This document shows, piece after piece, positions 18,159 to 27,599 of a stretch of DNA of 64,000 nt (the first letter of the stretch is position 1; each line of letters opens with the position of its first letter). The notes under the pieces were generated by a model. The model searched no databases. It saw nothing but the letters and a program-made list of their open reading frames with translations, and had not been told where the DNA came from. The DNA is from Hyphomicrobiales bacterium (GTDB lineage Bacteria; Pseudomonadota; Alphaproteobacteria; Rhizobiales; Rhizobiaceae), in NCBI GenBank assembly GCA_003577315.1, contig QEVK01000015.1, forward strand, positions 161,295-225,294. The letters run 5' to 3'. The translations under genes were made by a program, and so were the position numbers.

Positions 18159-19334
18159 ATGAACAAGACAGTCGCAAAGTCCATTCTTGCCGCGGCGTTC
18201 GCTGCCGGCATGGCCTCCGCCGCGCAGGCGACGCAGGGCGTGACCGACACCGAGATCGTCATCGGCTCGAACGGCGACCTGTCGGGCATCTTCGCCGCCT
18301 TCAACGTCGGCGCCATCAAGGCCGCGCAGCAGGTCTTCGACGAGGCCAACGCCAAGGGCGGCATCCACGGCCGCAAGATCCGCCTCGTCGTGGAGGACCA
18401 CGGCTACCAGGTGCCCAAGGCGGTGCAGAACTTCAACAAGCTGATCAACTCCGACCAGGTCTTCGCGATGATCCTCAACCTGGGGACGCCGCACAACCTG
18501 GCCGGCTTCCCGCTGATGGAGGCCAAGCAGGTGGCCAACGTGTCGCCGCTGACGGCGGCGCGCCAGATGCTGGAGGGCGACATCACCTACAAGTACACGG
18601 GCTTCTCCTCCTATTACGACCAGGTTCGCGCTGCGGTGACGATGCTGGCCGGGCAGAACGACGCCAAGGAAGTCTGCGCCATGTACATCCCCTCCGACTT
18701 CGGCCTCGAGGTCTATGAGGGCGCGAAGGACCAGGCCGAGAAGCTCGGCCTCACCTACGCGGCCGAGACCACCCACAAGCCGGACGAGCAGGACTTCGTG
18801 GGCTCGATCCAGAAGCTGCGCGAGGCGGGCTGCGACATCGTCGCCACCGGGCTCGGCGTGCGCCAGACCATCGTCGCCTACGGCACGGCCAAGAAGCTCG
18901 GCTGGACCGACGTCGCCTTCGTCGGCTCGTCGGCGGCCATGAACACGGCCGTCGCCAAGGTGCCGGAGGGCGTGACCGAGGGCTACTACGCGGCGGCCGG
19001 CTGGTCCGACTTCGAGAACCGTCTCGACAACCCGGAAGTCAAGGCATGGGCGGAAGCCTATCAGGCTGCCCATGGCGAGCCGGTCGGCACCGCCGCCCAG
19101 CTCGGCTACGGCGCGGCCCGCGCGGTGGTGACGGCGCTCGAGGCTGCCGGCCGGGATCTGACGGCCGACAGCTTCCGCGTCGCCATGGAGGGCGTGAAGT
19201 ATCACGACGCCATCAACGACGTCGACATCGACTACGGCCCGGACCATCAGGGCGGCAACCTGATCGTCATCTCCAAGATCGAGGGCGGCAAGTGGATCGA
19301 GGTCGGGCGTCTCGACCAGTCCGAAGTCGAGTAG
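18159..19334 (+). CDS. livK: Periplasmic substrate-binding protein of HAAT ABC transporter
   Basis: Leu/Ile/Val-type periplasmic binding protein (Peripla_BP_6), 391 residues. A Sec signal peptide runs over about the first 23 residues (KSILAAAFAAGMASAAQA), and the mature start GVTDTEIVIGSNGDLSGIFA is typical. It would deliver the substrate to LivHMGF encoded upstream. CoA synthetase and beta-oxidation neighbours point to a carboxylate ligand. The start is supported by AGGAGGAATGAC. A strong hairpin terminator follows 16 bases after the stop, ending the operon. Confidence 0.9.
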   Translation: MNKTVAKSILAAAFAAGMASAAQATQGVTDTEIVIGSNGDLSGIFAAFNVGAIKAAQQVFDEANAKGGIHGRKIRLVVEDHGYQVPKAVQNFNKLINSDQVFAMILNLGTPHNLAGFPLMEAKQVANVSPLTAARQMLEGDITYKYTGFSSYYDQVRAAVTMLAGQNDAKEVCAMYIPSDFGLEVYEGAKDQAEKLGLTYAAETTHKPDEQDFVGSIQKLREAGCDIVATGLGVRQTIVAYGTAKKLGWTDVAFVGSSAAMNTAVAKVPEGVTEGYYAAAGWSDFENRLDNPEVKAWAEAYQAAHGEPVGTAAQLGYGAARAVVTALEAAGRDLTADSFRVAMEGVKYHDAINDVDIDYGPDHQGGNLIVISKIEGGKWIEVGRLDQSEVE

Positions 19335-19350
19335 GCGTCCAGCCACGCGA

Positions 19351-19390
19351 CGAAGGGCCGCGCGGGAGACCGCGCGGCCCTTCGCTTTGC
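19351..19390 (+). terminator. Rho-independent-type terminator after the liv operon
   Basis: A perfect 15-base-pair stem, CGAAGGGCCGCGCGG at 19351-19365 pairing with 19370-19384, closes on a GAGA tetraloop and is followed by a weak T-rich stretch (CTTTGC). It lies between the binding-protein gene and a convergent AraC gene and may serve both strands. Confidence 0.8.
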
Positions 19391-19407
19391 GGGGCGGCGC
19401 GTCGCCG

Positions 19408-20226
19408 CTACCGGGTCGCCGCCATCCGCCGCCGGTAGGCGTCGGGGCTCTCGCCGGTCTCGGCCCGGAACATATAGATGAAGGCGGAGGTCGAGGCGTA
19501 GCCGAGCTCGATGGCGATGTCGGTCACGCTCATGCCCGCTTCGAGCAGCTCCAGCCCCCGGAACAGGCGAAGGCGCCGGCGCCAGGCCCGCAGCGTCATG
19601 CCCGTCTCGTCGAGGAAGCGGCGGGCCAGCGTGCGCTCCGACATGCCGAGCCTGCGCCCCCATTCCGCCACGGGCAGGGGATCGTCGGGCCGCGCATGCA
19701 GCGCCTCGCACAGCCGCACGAGCCGCGGGTCGCCCGGCCAGGGCAGGGCCGCCGCCGCAGGCCGCATCCGGCGCAGATGGGAAAGGACCAGCGCCAGAAC
19801 CTGGTCGCGGTAGGGCCCCCGTTCCGCCGCCGCCTCGAGGGCCGCGACCTCGAGGATCAGGGCGCGCAGCAGCGGCGGCACCGCGAACACCATTTCGCGC
19901 CCGGCCAGCCCGAACGCCGGGTCGGCGGCGACATAGAGGCTGTGGAACTCGGCGCCGAGCAGGGTCGCGGAGCCGTGCAGCATGCCGGCCGGCACCCAGG
20001 CCGCCTGCTCGGGCGGGATCGCGTAGCGGCGGCCCTCCACCGAGACCGTCAGCACGCCGGCGACGGCGTAGACGAGCTGGTGCCAGTCATGGGCGTGCAG
20101 CGGAAAGTAGTGGCGGGCCGGCAGATGCTGGGCGCGCAGGCGGATCGGCCGCGGCGGCGGCTGGTCGGCCGGAACCGCCAACTGCGTCCATACGGCGTCG
20201 CGCGGATCGTGCGGATGTCTGTTCAT
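19408..20226 (-). CDS. AraC family regulator with cupin sensor domain
   Basis: Transcription factor of 272 residues. The N-terminal half is a cupin (HYFPLHAHDWHQLVYAVAG and AAWVPAGMLHGS), the C-terminal half a two-HTH AraC domain (MSERTLARRFLDETGMTLRAWRRR and MSVTDIAIELGYASTSAFIYMFR). It is divergent from the MFS gene 62 bases away, which is probably its target. The intergenic stretch contains GACAGACTTTGTC-like repeats that could be its site, but I cannot define an operator. Confidence 0.9.
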   Translation of the reverse strand: MNRHPHDPRDAVWTQLAVPADQPPPRPIRLRAQHLPARHYFPLHAHDWHQLVYAVAGVLTVSVEGRRYAIPPEQAAWVPAGMLHGSATLLGAEFHSLYVAADPAFGLAGREMVFAVPPLLRALILEVAALEAAAERGPYRDQVLALVLSHLRRMRPAAAALPWPGDPRLVRLCEALHARPDDPLPVAEWGRRLGMSERTLARRFLDETGMTLRAWRRRLRLFRGLELLEAGMSVTDIAIELGYASTSAFIYMFRAETGESPDAYRRRMAATR

Positions 20227-20288
20227 CGACAGACTTTGTCATCGCGTCGAGAGACAGTCGAGCCGACAGCGGCTAGAAGGTCGATACC

Positions 20289-21482
20289 ATGTCGAACGCC
20301 GCCTTCTCCCTGCTTCATCCGACGCGCGCCTGGCAGGTGCTTTGCGCCGGGATCGCCTCGCTCGTGCTCACCACCGGCCTGGCGCGGTTCGCCTACACGC
20401 CGCTGCTGCCGCTGATGCAGGCGCAGGCCGGGATGGGCGACACGCTCGGCGGCTGGCTGGCGACCATCAACTATGCCGGCTACATGACCGGGGCGCTGAT
20501 CGCCTCCGCCGCCTCGGATGCCGGGCTGCGCCACCGGCTCTACCGCGCCGGCCTGCTTGCCGCCCTCGTCGGCACGGCCGGCATGGGCATGACCGACAAC
20601 GCCGTGCTGTGGATGCTGCTGCGCTACGTCGCCGGCGTCGGCGCGGTCTCCGGGCTGCTGCTCGCCTCGGGCATGGTGCTGGGCTGGCTGGTGGCCAGAG
20701 GCAGGCGGCCCGAGCTCGGCCTGCACTTCTCCGGCATCGGCCTCGGCATCGTCGTCTCGGGCGTGCTGGTAGCCGTCATGACGCCGGCGCTCGACTGGGC
20801 GCAGCAATGGACGGTCATGGGCGCGGTCGCGCTGGCGCTGCTCGTGCCGGCGTGGCTGTGGATGCCGGCGCCGCAAGGGTGGCAGGCCGCCGCGACGGCG
20901 CCCGCCCCGCGCCGTGCGCCGGGCCTTGGCATGTGGCTCCTGATCGCCTCCTATTTCTTCGCCGGCGTCGGCTTCGTCATCAGCGCGACCTTCATCGTCG
21001 CCGCGACGGAGAAGCAGCCCGCCTTCGCCGGCCTCGGCTTCCTGGTCTGGGTCGTGGTCGGGCTCGCCGCCATTCCGGCGACCTTCGCCTGGGACCGTAT
21101 CGCCCGCCGCGTCGGCGAGGTGCCGGCCATGATCGCGGCCTTCTGCCTTCAGGGCCTGTCCAGCCTGTTGCCGGTCTTCAGCGCCGCTCCGTGGGCGGCG
21201 CTGGGCGGGGCGGTCCTGTTCGGCCTCACCTTCATCGGCGTCGTCTCGCTGATGCTGACCTTGGTCGGCAAGCGCAACGGCGCCAACCCGTCGCAGGCCA
21301 TGGCGCGGCTGACGCTGAGCTACGGCGTCGCCCAGATCGTCGCGCCGGCCCTCGTCGGTACGGTCGCGGAGAAGACCGGCAGCTACGATGCCGGCCTGTG
21401 GACGGCGGCGCTGGCCATGTTCGCCGGCGCGGCCGTGCTCGCCGCCTATGCGCCGGCCGAGCGGCGCGCGGCCGCCGGCTGA
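20289..21482 (+). CDS. MFS transporter, YbfB/YjiJ type
   Basis: Major facilitator superfamily protein, 397 residues with about 12 hydrophobic helices. The N-terminal block GLARFAYTPLLPLMQ and GGWLATINYAGYMTGAL, and the C-terminal QIVAPALVGTVAEKTGSYDAGLW, match the YbfB/YjiJ family, whose substrates are poorly known. Likely controlled by the divergent AraC regulator, a common arrangement for this family. It ends 20 bases from the convergent RND gene. Confidence 0.88.
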   Translation: MSNAAFSLLHPTRAWQVLCAGIASLVLTTGLARFAYTPLLPLMQAQAGMGDTLGGWLATINYAGYMTGALIASAASDAGLRHRLYRAGLLAALVGTAGMGMTDNAVLWMLLRYVAGVGAVSGLLLASGMVLGWLVARGRRPELGLHFSGIGLGIVVSGVLVAVMTPALDWAQQWTVMGAVALALLVPAWLWMPAPQGWQAAATAPAPRRAPGLGMWLLIASYFFAGVGFVISATFIVAATEKQPAFAGLGFLVWVVVGLAAIPATFAWDRIARRVGEVPAMIAAFCLQGLSSLLPVFSAAPWAALGGAVLFGLTFIGVVSLMLTLVGKRNGANPSQAMARLTLSYGVAQIVAPALVGTVAEKTGSYDAGLWTAALAMFAGAAVLAAYAPAERRAAAG

Positions 21483-21502
21483 GGGAACGGGGCTTTCCGC
21501 CT

Positions 21503-24500
21503 CTATTCCGCTGGCTGGGTGGTCGCCATCGCCCGGGCGTTCGCTTCCTCCAGCTCGCGGTGGAGGCGCTTTTCCTCCTCGACCTTGGGCGTGACGAAGC
21601 GGCCGAGAAGCAGATAGGCGACGGGGGTGAGGTAGAGCGTCGAGATGGTGGAAAGCCCCAGCCCGCCGACGATGACCCAGCCGAGCGCGATGCGCGCTTC
21701 CGCGCCCGCGCCGCTCGCCAGCACCAGCGGCAGGCCGCCGACGATGGTGCACAGCATGGTCATCACCACCGGCCGCAGGCGGATGTTGGCCGCCTGCTCG
21801 ATCGCCTCGCGCAGCGGCAGGCCGCGGTCGCGCAGCTGGTTGGCGAACTCGACGATCAGGATGCCGTTCTTGGCCATGATGCCGACCAGCAGCACCAGGC
21901 CGATCTGGCTGTAGACGTTGAGGCTGGTGCCGGTGAGCAGCAGCGCGAATACGGCGCAGGCGAGGCCGAGCGGCACCGTCGCCATGATGATGGCGGCCGA
22001 CACGAAGCTCTCGAACTGGGCGGCCAGCACCAGAAGGATGATCACGACGGCGAAGCCGAACACGGCGGTCATGCCGCCGGAGGTCTCCTGAAGCGTCGCG
22101 GCCTCGGCCAGCGGCACGATGCGGCTGCCGGGCGGCATGTGCGGCGCGGCGATCTCCTGCGCGACCTCGTAGGCCTCGCCCAGCGCGAAATCGCCGGCAA
22201 GCTCGGCGGTGATCGCCACCGCGCGCTGCTGCTGCTCGCGCGCCAGCGACGGGGCGACGGCCTGCTCGGTGAGCGTGGCGATGGTCGCCATGGGCACGAA
22301 GCGGCCGTCCTGCGCCTTGACGAAGATGTTCTCCAGGTCGGTGGGGTCGTTGATCGGATGCGTGGCCGAGACGAGCTTGACGTCGTAGGAGCGGTCCTCG
22401 ATGAACACCGATCCGATCTCGCGGCCGTCGAGCATGGCCTGGATCGTCTCCGACAGGCCGGCGATGTTGATGCCGAGGTCGGAGGCGCGGTCGCGGTCGA
22501 TGCGCACGGAAAGCTGCGGCTGGGTCACGTCCTGCGACAGGCGCGGCTGGCGGAAGCGGCTGTCGCGCTCCATGTCGGCCACCGTCGCCTGCGCCGCCGC
22601 CGTCAGCTCGGCGTAGCTGTTGCCGACGATGGCGAACTGCAGGCCGCTGCCGGCGCCGCGGATGCGCAGGCTGTTGGGCTGGAAGGCGAAGGCGCGCACG
22701 CCCGGCACCGCCTGGACGCGGCTGGTGATGTCGGCGAGGATCTCGTGCTGGGTGCGGCTGCGCTCCTCCCAGGGCGCCAGCGACAGCACCACGAAGCCGG
22801 AATTCTGCGCGCCGCCGGAGCCGGCGATGGAGAAGGTGGAGGCGATCTCGCCGCTGTCGCGCAGCGGCTGTACCAGTTCCTCGATGCGGCGCATCTGCTG
22901 CGCGAGGTAGTCGAGCGACACGCCCTGCGGCGCGCTGATGCGCAGGAAGGCGGCCGAGCGGTCCTCCGACGGCGTCAGCTCGGAGCGGATGGTGGGAAAC
23001 AGCACCACCGCCAGCGCCGAGAACAGCGCGGCGATCACCACCACCACCAGCGGCGCGTTGAGCGCGCCGCGCAGCGTGCGGCGGTAGACGGCGGCGAGCG
23101 CGCGGCCGATGCCGGCGAGCGGGCCGCCGGAATGGTCGTGATGGTGGTTGCCCATGAAGCGCGAGGCCATCATCGGGCACAGCGACAGCGCCACCACCGC
23201 CGACAGGAACACGGCGATGGCCAGCACGAAGCCGAACTCGCGGAACAGGCCGCCCGTCTGCCCCGGCAGGAAGGATAGCGGCACGAACACGGCGATCAGC
23301 GTCGCCGTGGTGGCGACGACGGCGAAGAACACCTCCTTGGTGCCGAGCACGGCGGCGGCGCGCGGGCCCATGCCCTCGTTGCGGCGGCGCACGATGTTCT
23401 CCAGCACCACGATGGCGTCGTCGACCACGAGGCCGGCGGCGAGCACGAAGGCGAGCAGCGTGAGGATGTTGATCGAGAAGCCGGCGAGATAGATCGCCGC
23501 CACCGAGCCGATCAGCGCCACCGGCAGGGCGAGGCCGGGGATGGTCGTGGCGCGGATGTCGAGCAGGAACAGGAAGATGATGAGCAGCACCACGGTGACG
23601 GAGATGCCGAGCGCGATCTCGACCTCGTGGATGGCGCCGTTGATGAACACCGCCTCGTCGCCGGTGACGAAGATGTCGAGCCCCTCGGGCAGCGTCGGGC
23701 GGATGCGCTCCACCGCCTCGCGCACGCCCTCCGAGATCTGAAGCGTGTTCGACTGGGCCTGGCGCAGTATGCCCATGCCGATGCCGGTCTTGCCGTTGGC
23801 GCGAAGCTGGGATTCGCCGATGTCGCCGCCCAGCGTCACCGTGGCGACGTCGCCCAGCCGGTTGGTGCCGTTGATGATGATCGCCTCGAACTCGTCGGGC
23901 GTCGTCACGGGCGCGGCCGCGCGCACGATCAGGTCCTGGGTGTTGCTGGTCAGCGAGCCGGCGGGCGTGTCGAGCGCGACGGAGGCCAGCGCGTTGCGGA
24001 TGTCGGCGACGGTCAGGCCCAGGCTCGACAGCCGCGACTGGTCGATGTCGACGCGGAAGATCTTGTCGCGGTCGCCGTAGAGCTGCACCTCGGCGACGCC
24101 GTCGATGGAGGACAGCGCGTCGACGATCTGGTCCTCGACCAGCACCGTCATGTCGTGGACGCTCATGGTCTCGGAGGTGACCGCCAGCCGCACCACGGCC
24201 TGCGAGTCCGAATCCGCCTTGACGATCTGCGGCAGGTCGGCGTCGTCGGGCAGGTTGTTCTGGATGCGGCCGACCGCGTCGCGCATGTCGGAGGCGGCGG
24301 TGTCGAGGTCGACGCCGTCGCGGAACTCGACGGTGATGCGGCTGCGGCCGAAGGAGGAGGAGGACGAGATCGACTTCACGCCGGCCACGCGCGCGGCTGC
24401 GCCCTCGATGACGGCGGTGATCTCGCGGTCGATCGACTCGGCCGAGGCGCCCGAGAAATTGGTCGAGATGGTGATGACAGGCCGGTCGATGTCCGGCAGC

Positions 24501-24640
24501 TCGCGGATCTCGACGCCGAACAGCGCGGCAAGCCCGGCGACGGCGATCAGCGTGTTGAGAACGAGCGCGAGCACCGGCCGGCGCACGAAAAGCGCGGTCA
24601 TCCCGGTCTCGACGGCGGCGGTGTTGCGCATCTCGCTCAT
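21503..24640 (-). CDS. RND efflux inner-membrane transporter
   Basis: Resistance-nodulation-division pump subunit, 1045 residues. Expected features: first TM after VRRPVLALVLNTLIAVAG, porter domain with LPDIDRPVITISTNFSGAS, proton-relay Asp pair in GLVVDDAIVVLENIVRRRN, and a C-terminal half with GIMAKNGILIVEFANQLRDRG. The start is the ATG at 24640; the frame continues upstream into the adaptor gene but that part is not coding. It would form a tripartite pump with the adaptor encoded upstream. No outer-membrane factor gene is nearby, so a shared TolC-like protein must be used. Confidence 0.93.
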   Translation of the reverse strand: MSEMRNTAAVETGMTALFVRRPVLALVLNTLIAVAGLAALFGVEIRELPDIDRPVITISTNFSGASAESIDREITAVIEGAAARVAGVKSISSSSSFGRSRITVEFRDGVDLDTAASDMRDAVGRIQNNLPDDADLPQIVKADSDSQAVVRLAVTSETMSVHDMTVLVEDQIVDALSSIDGVAEVQLYGDRDKIFRVDIDQSRLSSLGLTVADIRNALASVALDTPAGSLTSNTQDLIVRAAAPVTTPDEFEAIIINGTNRLGDVATVTLGGDIGESQLRANGKTGIGMGILRQAQSNTLQISEGVREAVERIRPTLPEGLDIFVTGDEAVFINGAIHEVEIALGISVTVVLLIIFLFLLDIRATTIPGLALPVALIGSVAAIYLAGFSINILTLLAFVLAAGLVVDDAIVVLENIVRRRNEGMGPRAAAVLGTKEVFFAVVATTATLIAVFVPLSFLPGQTGGLFREFGFVLAIAVFLSAVVALSLCPMMASRFMGNHHHDHSGGPLAGIGRALAAVYRRTLRGALNAPLVVVVIAALFSALAVVLFPTIRSELTPSEDRSAAFLRISAPQGVSLDYLAQQMRRIEELVQPLRDSGEIASTFSIAGSGGAQNSGFVVLSLAPWEERSRTQHEILADITSRVQAVPGVRAFAFQPNSLRIRGAGSGLQFAIVGNSYAELTAAAQATVADMERDSRFRQPRLSQDVTQPQLSVRIDRDRASDLGINIAGLSETIQAMLDGREIGSVFIEDRSYDVKLVSATHPINDPTDLENIFVKAQDGRFVPMATIATLTEQAVAPSLAREQQQRAVAITAELAGDFALGEAYEVAQEIAAPHMPPGSRIVPLAEAATLQETSGGMTAVFGFAVVIILLVLAAQFESFVSAAIIMATVPLGLACAVFALLLTGTSLNVYSQIGLVLLVGIMAKNGILIVEFANQLRDRGLPLREAIEQAANIRLRPVVMTMLCTIVGGLPLVLASGAGAEARIALGWVIVGGLGLSTISTLYLTPVAYLLLGRFVTPKVEEEKRLHRELEEANARAMATTQPAE

Positions 24641-24654
24641 GGGCCCGTTCCCGC

Positions 24655-25812
24655 TCAGGAGCCGGTGACGGCGGCGGTCGGGGCCTGGCCGGCCTCGCCG
24701 CCGACAAGGCGCACCGGCGCGCCCTCGCGCACGGCGTGGATTCCTTCCGTCACCACCTGGCCGGCGGTGCCGAGCTCGCCGGAGACGAGGATGCTGTCGG
24801 TGTTGCGCTGGACGATGCGCACGCCGACGCGGCGCGCCACGCCGTCCTCGATCAGCCAGACGAACGCGCCGTCGGCGCCCCACTGGACGGCCAGCGGGTC
24901 GACGGCGGGATAGGTGTCGCCGGGAAAGTGCATCTCGATCTGGAACGCCATGCCGGCGCGCAGAAGGTCGCGGGCGTTGTCGATGCTGGCCTGGACCTGG
25001 AGGGTGCGGCTCCTGGATTCGATGCGGCTGTCCACGGCGCTGACGACGCCGGCGTAGCCGTCGTCGGGCCGCGCGACCGCGGCGGCCGAGACCGGCTGGC
25101 CGACCGAGACCATGCCGGCGAAGCGCTCGGGCACCCAGAAGTCGACGACGATGCGCGAGCGGTCGTCGATGGTGGCGATCACGGTCTGCGTGGTGACGTG
25201 GTTGCCGACCGAAACCGGGATGATGCCGACGATGCCGGAGATCGGCGCCAGGATCGAGCGGCGCTCCAGCGTCAGCTCGGCGTCGCGCACGGCGAGCCGC
25301 GCGTTGGAGACGGCAAGCTCGGCCTCGGTGAGCTGGACGGCGGTGACGGTGTTGGTGGTGCGCAGCGCCTTCACGCGCTCCAGCCGGGCGCTGGCGTCCT
25401 CGAGCGCGATGCGGGCGCGGTCGAGCGCGATCTCCTCGGCGTCGGAGTCGATGCGGGCGATGACGTCGCCGGCGGAAACGTGTGCCCCCGACTCCACGGC
25501 GATCTCGGTCAGCCTGCCGGCCGAGAACGGCATCACCGAGACGGAGTTGAGCGCGCGGCTGGTGCCGATGGCGACGAGCCGGTCGTTGATGGTGGCGGTG
25601 GAGATGGGCGCAGTGACCACCGCGGCCGCCTCGCGGCCGGGGCCGTCGCCGCCCGCGCCGCCGGCCTCGCCCTGTTGGCCGCCGCCGGGCGCGACCCACT
25701 CGAGCCCCCAGCGGGCGAGGATCTCGGGCGCGCCCGGAAAGAAGCGCGCCCACAGCACAAACCCGGCCGCGATCACGACCAGCGAGAAAAGCAGTTGTTT
25801 CCAGAGCGGCAT
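24655..25812 (-). CDS. RND periplasmic adaptor (membrane fusion protein)
   Basis: HlyD/AcrA-like adaptor, 385 residues. An N-terminal hydrophobic anchor (QLLFSLVVIAAGFVLWARFF) precedes a Gly-rich linker, a lipoyl domain split around a coiled-coil hairpin (IALDRARIALEDASARLERVKAL), then a beta-barrel and membrane-proximal domain. It stands 14 bases upstream of the RND gene and is co-transcribed. No TetR or other regulator lies beside it, so regulation of the pump is not evident. Confidence 0.92.
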   Translation of the reverse strand: MPLWKQLLFSLVVIAAGFVLWARFFPGAPEILARWGLEWVAPGGGQQGEAGGAGGDGPGREAAAVVTAPISTATINDRLVAIGTSRALNSVSVMPFSAGRLTEIAVESGAHVSAGDVIARIDSDAEEIALDRARIALEDASARLERVKALRTTNTVTAVQLTEAELAVSNARLAVRDAELTLERRSILAPISGIVGIIPVSVGNHVTTQTVIATIDDRSRIVVDFWVPERFAGMVSVGQPVSAAAVARPDDGYAGVVSAVDSRIESRSRTLQVQASIDNARDLLRAGMAFQIEMHFPGDTYPAVDPLAVQWGADGAFVWLIEDGVARRVGVRIVQRNTDSILVSGELGTAGQVVTEGIHAVREGAPVRLVGGEAGQAPTAAVTGS

Positions 25813-26206
25813 CCGATACTCCGCATTCCCGACGGCTTCCGCACGGCCTGGCAGCCGCCGACATGCAAGAAGAACGAGGCCGCGGTGACCGTCGCCGCTT
25901 CCCCATTGCCGTTTCTATGCCAAGTCACTCCCGCCGATAAACCCGTCCCTGGATTAAATATCGGTAATTTGATCGACCGGACCACCCCGCGCTCGAGGGC
26001 GGGCGCCGGCGCGGCCCGCACAAGGCGCTCGATTCCGGCCCGTTCTGGCTGTAAAAGATCGGCGTCGTGGTCCGTGCCGCGGCCCGCGCGTGGCCCGTTG
26101 CGCAGACGGGTGCGCTCGCGCACACAGTCGCAAAACCAACGCCAGGAATGGAAGACCAACACAAGCAAAGCGTCCGGCGCCGGCGTCCGGGCCGAGGGGA
26201 TCGAGA
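25813..26206. other. Intergenic region upstream of the glutamine-synthetase-like gene
   Basis: About 390 bases without a convincing gene. It separates the divergent efflux and glutamine-synthetase-like operons. An AT-rich patch at 25953-25981 (around TTAAATATCGGTAATTTGATC) stands out against the GC-rich surroundings and is the best place for promoters. Short open frames here lack family resemblance and ribosome binding sites. Confidence 0.5.
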
Positions 26207-27577
26207 GTGTCAGGCACGATTTCGTTCGAGGGTTTGAAGGAGAAGGTCGCGGCGGGCGACATCGACACCGTGCTGACGGCCGGCGTGGACATGCAGGGAA
26301 GGCTGATCGGCAAGCGCTTCCTGGCGAAGTTCTTCGTCGAATCCGCCCATGAGGAGACGCACGGCTGCAACTACCTGCTGGCCGACGACATCGATATGGA
26401 GCCGGTGCCCGGCTACAAGGCGGCGAGCTGGTCCAAGGGCTATGGCGACTTCGTCATGAAGCCGGACCTGTCGACCATCCGGCTGACGCCGTGGCTGGAA
26501 AAGACGGCGCTGGTGCTGTGCGACATCCAGGACCACCACACCCACGCGGACCTGCCGCACTCGCCGCGCGGCATCCTGAAGCGGCAGCTGGCGCGGCTGA
26601 AGGAGCGCGGCTGGCTGGCCTATTTCGCCTCCGAGCTCGAATTCTACCTGTTCGACGAGACCTATGCCTCGGCGCGGGCCAAGCGCTGGCAGGGCCTCGA
26701 CACCGCCTCGCCCTATATCGAGGACTACCTGATCGGCCTGACCAGCAAGGAAGAAGGCGTGATGCGCCGGCTGCGCAACGAGATGGAGGCGGCCGGCATC
26801 CCCATCGAGAACTCCAAGGGCGAGTGGGGCCCCGGGCAGGAGGAGATCAACGTCCGCTACGCCGAGGCGCTGGAGATGGCCGACCGCCACGTCGTGCTCA
26901 AGAACGGCGCCAGGGAGATCGCGCATTCGGAAGGCAAGGCCATCACCTTCATGGCCAAGTACGACTATGCGCTGGCCGGCTCGTCGAGCCACATCCACAA
27001 CTCGCTGTGGAGCGCCGACGGCAGGAAGTCGCTGTTCTTCGACCCCAAGGCCGAATACACGATGACGCCGCTGATGCGCTCGTGGGTGGCGGGGCAGCTG
27101 AAATACGCCCGCGACCTGACCTGGTTCCTGTGCCCCTACATCAATTCCTACAAGCGCTTCCAGGCCGGAACCTTCGCGCCGACCAAGACGGCGTGGAGCC
27201 GCGACAACCGCACCGCCGGCTTCCGCCTGTGCGGCGAGGGGACGAAGGGCATCCGCATCGAATGCCGCATCGGCGGCGCGGACCTCAACCCCTATCTCGC
27301 CTTCGCGGCGCTGATCGCGGCCGGGCTCGCCGGTGTCGACGAGAAGCTGGAGCTCGGCAAGCCCTTCGAGGGCGACGCCTACCAGGCCGCGCGGCTGACC
27401 GAGGTGCCCAAGACGCTGCGCGAGGCGATCGACGCCATGGCGAAGTCGAAGATGCTGAAGGCGGCGCTGGGCGAGGAGGTGATCGAGCACTATCTGCACA
27501 CCGCGCGCTGGGAGCAGCTCGAATACGACCGCCGCGTCACCGACTGGGAGCTGCACCGCGGCTTCGAACGCTACTGA
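26207..27577 (+). CDS. Glutamine synthetase-like gamma-glutamyl amine ligase
   Basis: Glutamine-synthetase-fold enzyme, 456 residues, of the PuuA/GlnT-like group that joins glutamate to amines. The catalytic domain shows the metal-binding ELEFYLFD, ENSKGEWGPGQEEINVRYA, the substrate loop SSSHIHNSLW, and the ATP/Glu-binding RIECRIGGADLNPYL. The start is the GTG at 26207 following GAGGGGATCGAGA; the open frame upstream is not protein-like. The next genes encode an aldehyde and an alcohol dehydrogenase, suggesting gamma-glutamylation of an amino alcohol or polyamine for catabolism rather than ammonia assimilation. Confidence 0.9.
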   Translation: MSGTISFEGLKEKVAAGDIDTVLTAGVDMQGRLIGKRFLAKFFVESAHEETHGCNYLLADDIDMEPVPGYKAASWSKGYGDFVMKPDLSTIRLTPWLEKTALVLCDIQDHHTHADLPHSPRGILKRQLARLKERGWLAYFASELEFYLFDETYASARAKRWQGLDTASPYIEDYLIGLTSKEEGVMRRLRNEMEAAGIPIENSKGEWGPGQEEINVRYAEALEMADRHVVLKNGAREIAHSEGKAITFMAKYDYALAGSSSHIHNSLWSADGRKSLFFDPKAEYTMTPLMRSWVAGQLKYARDLTWFLCPYINSYKRFQAGTFAPTKTAWSRDNRTAGFRLCGEGTKGIRIECRIGGADLNPYLAFAALIAAGLAGVDEKLELGKPFEGDAYQAARLTEVPKTLREAIDAMAKSKMLKAALGEEVIEHYLHTARWEQLEYDRRVTDWELHRGFERY

Positions 27578-27599
27578 CAACCACGACAACGAGGCTCTC

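Noticed and set aside
20223..24707. 1494-codon open frame on the minus strand spanning the MFS and RND genes
   Set aside because: Arg/Ala/Gly/Pro-rich translation with no motifs; it crosses a real gene on the other strand and runs out of frame through the RND gene.
25813..26206. Small open frames between the efflux and glutamine-synthetase-like operons
   Set aside because: No plausible start sites or family resemblance; the region reads as noncoding.
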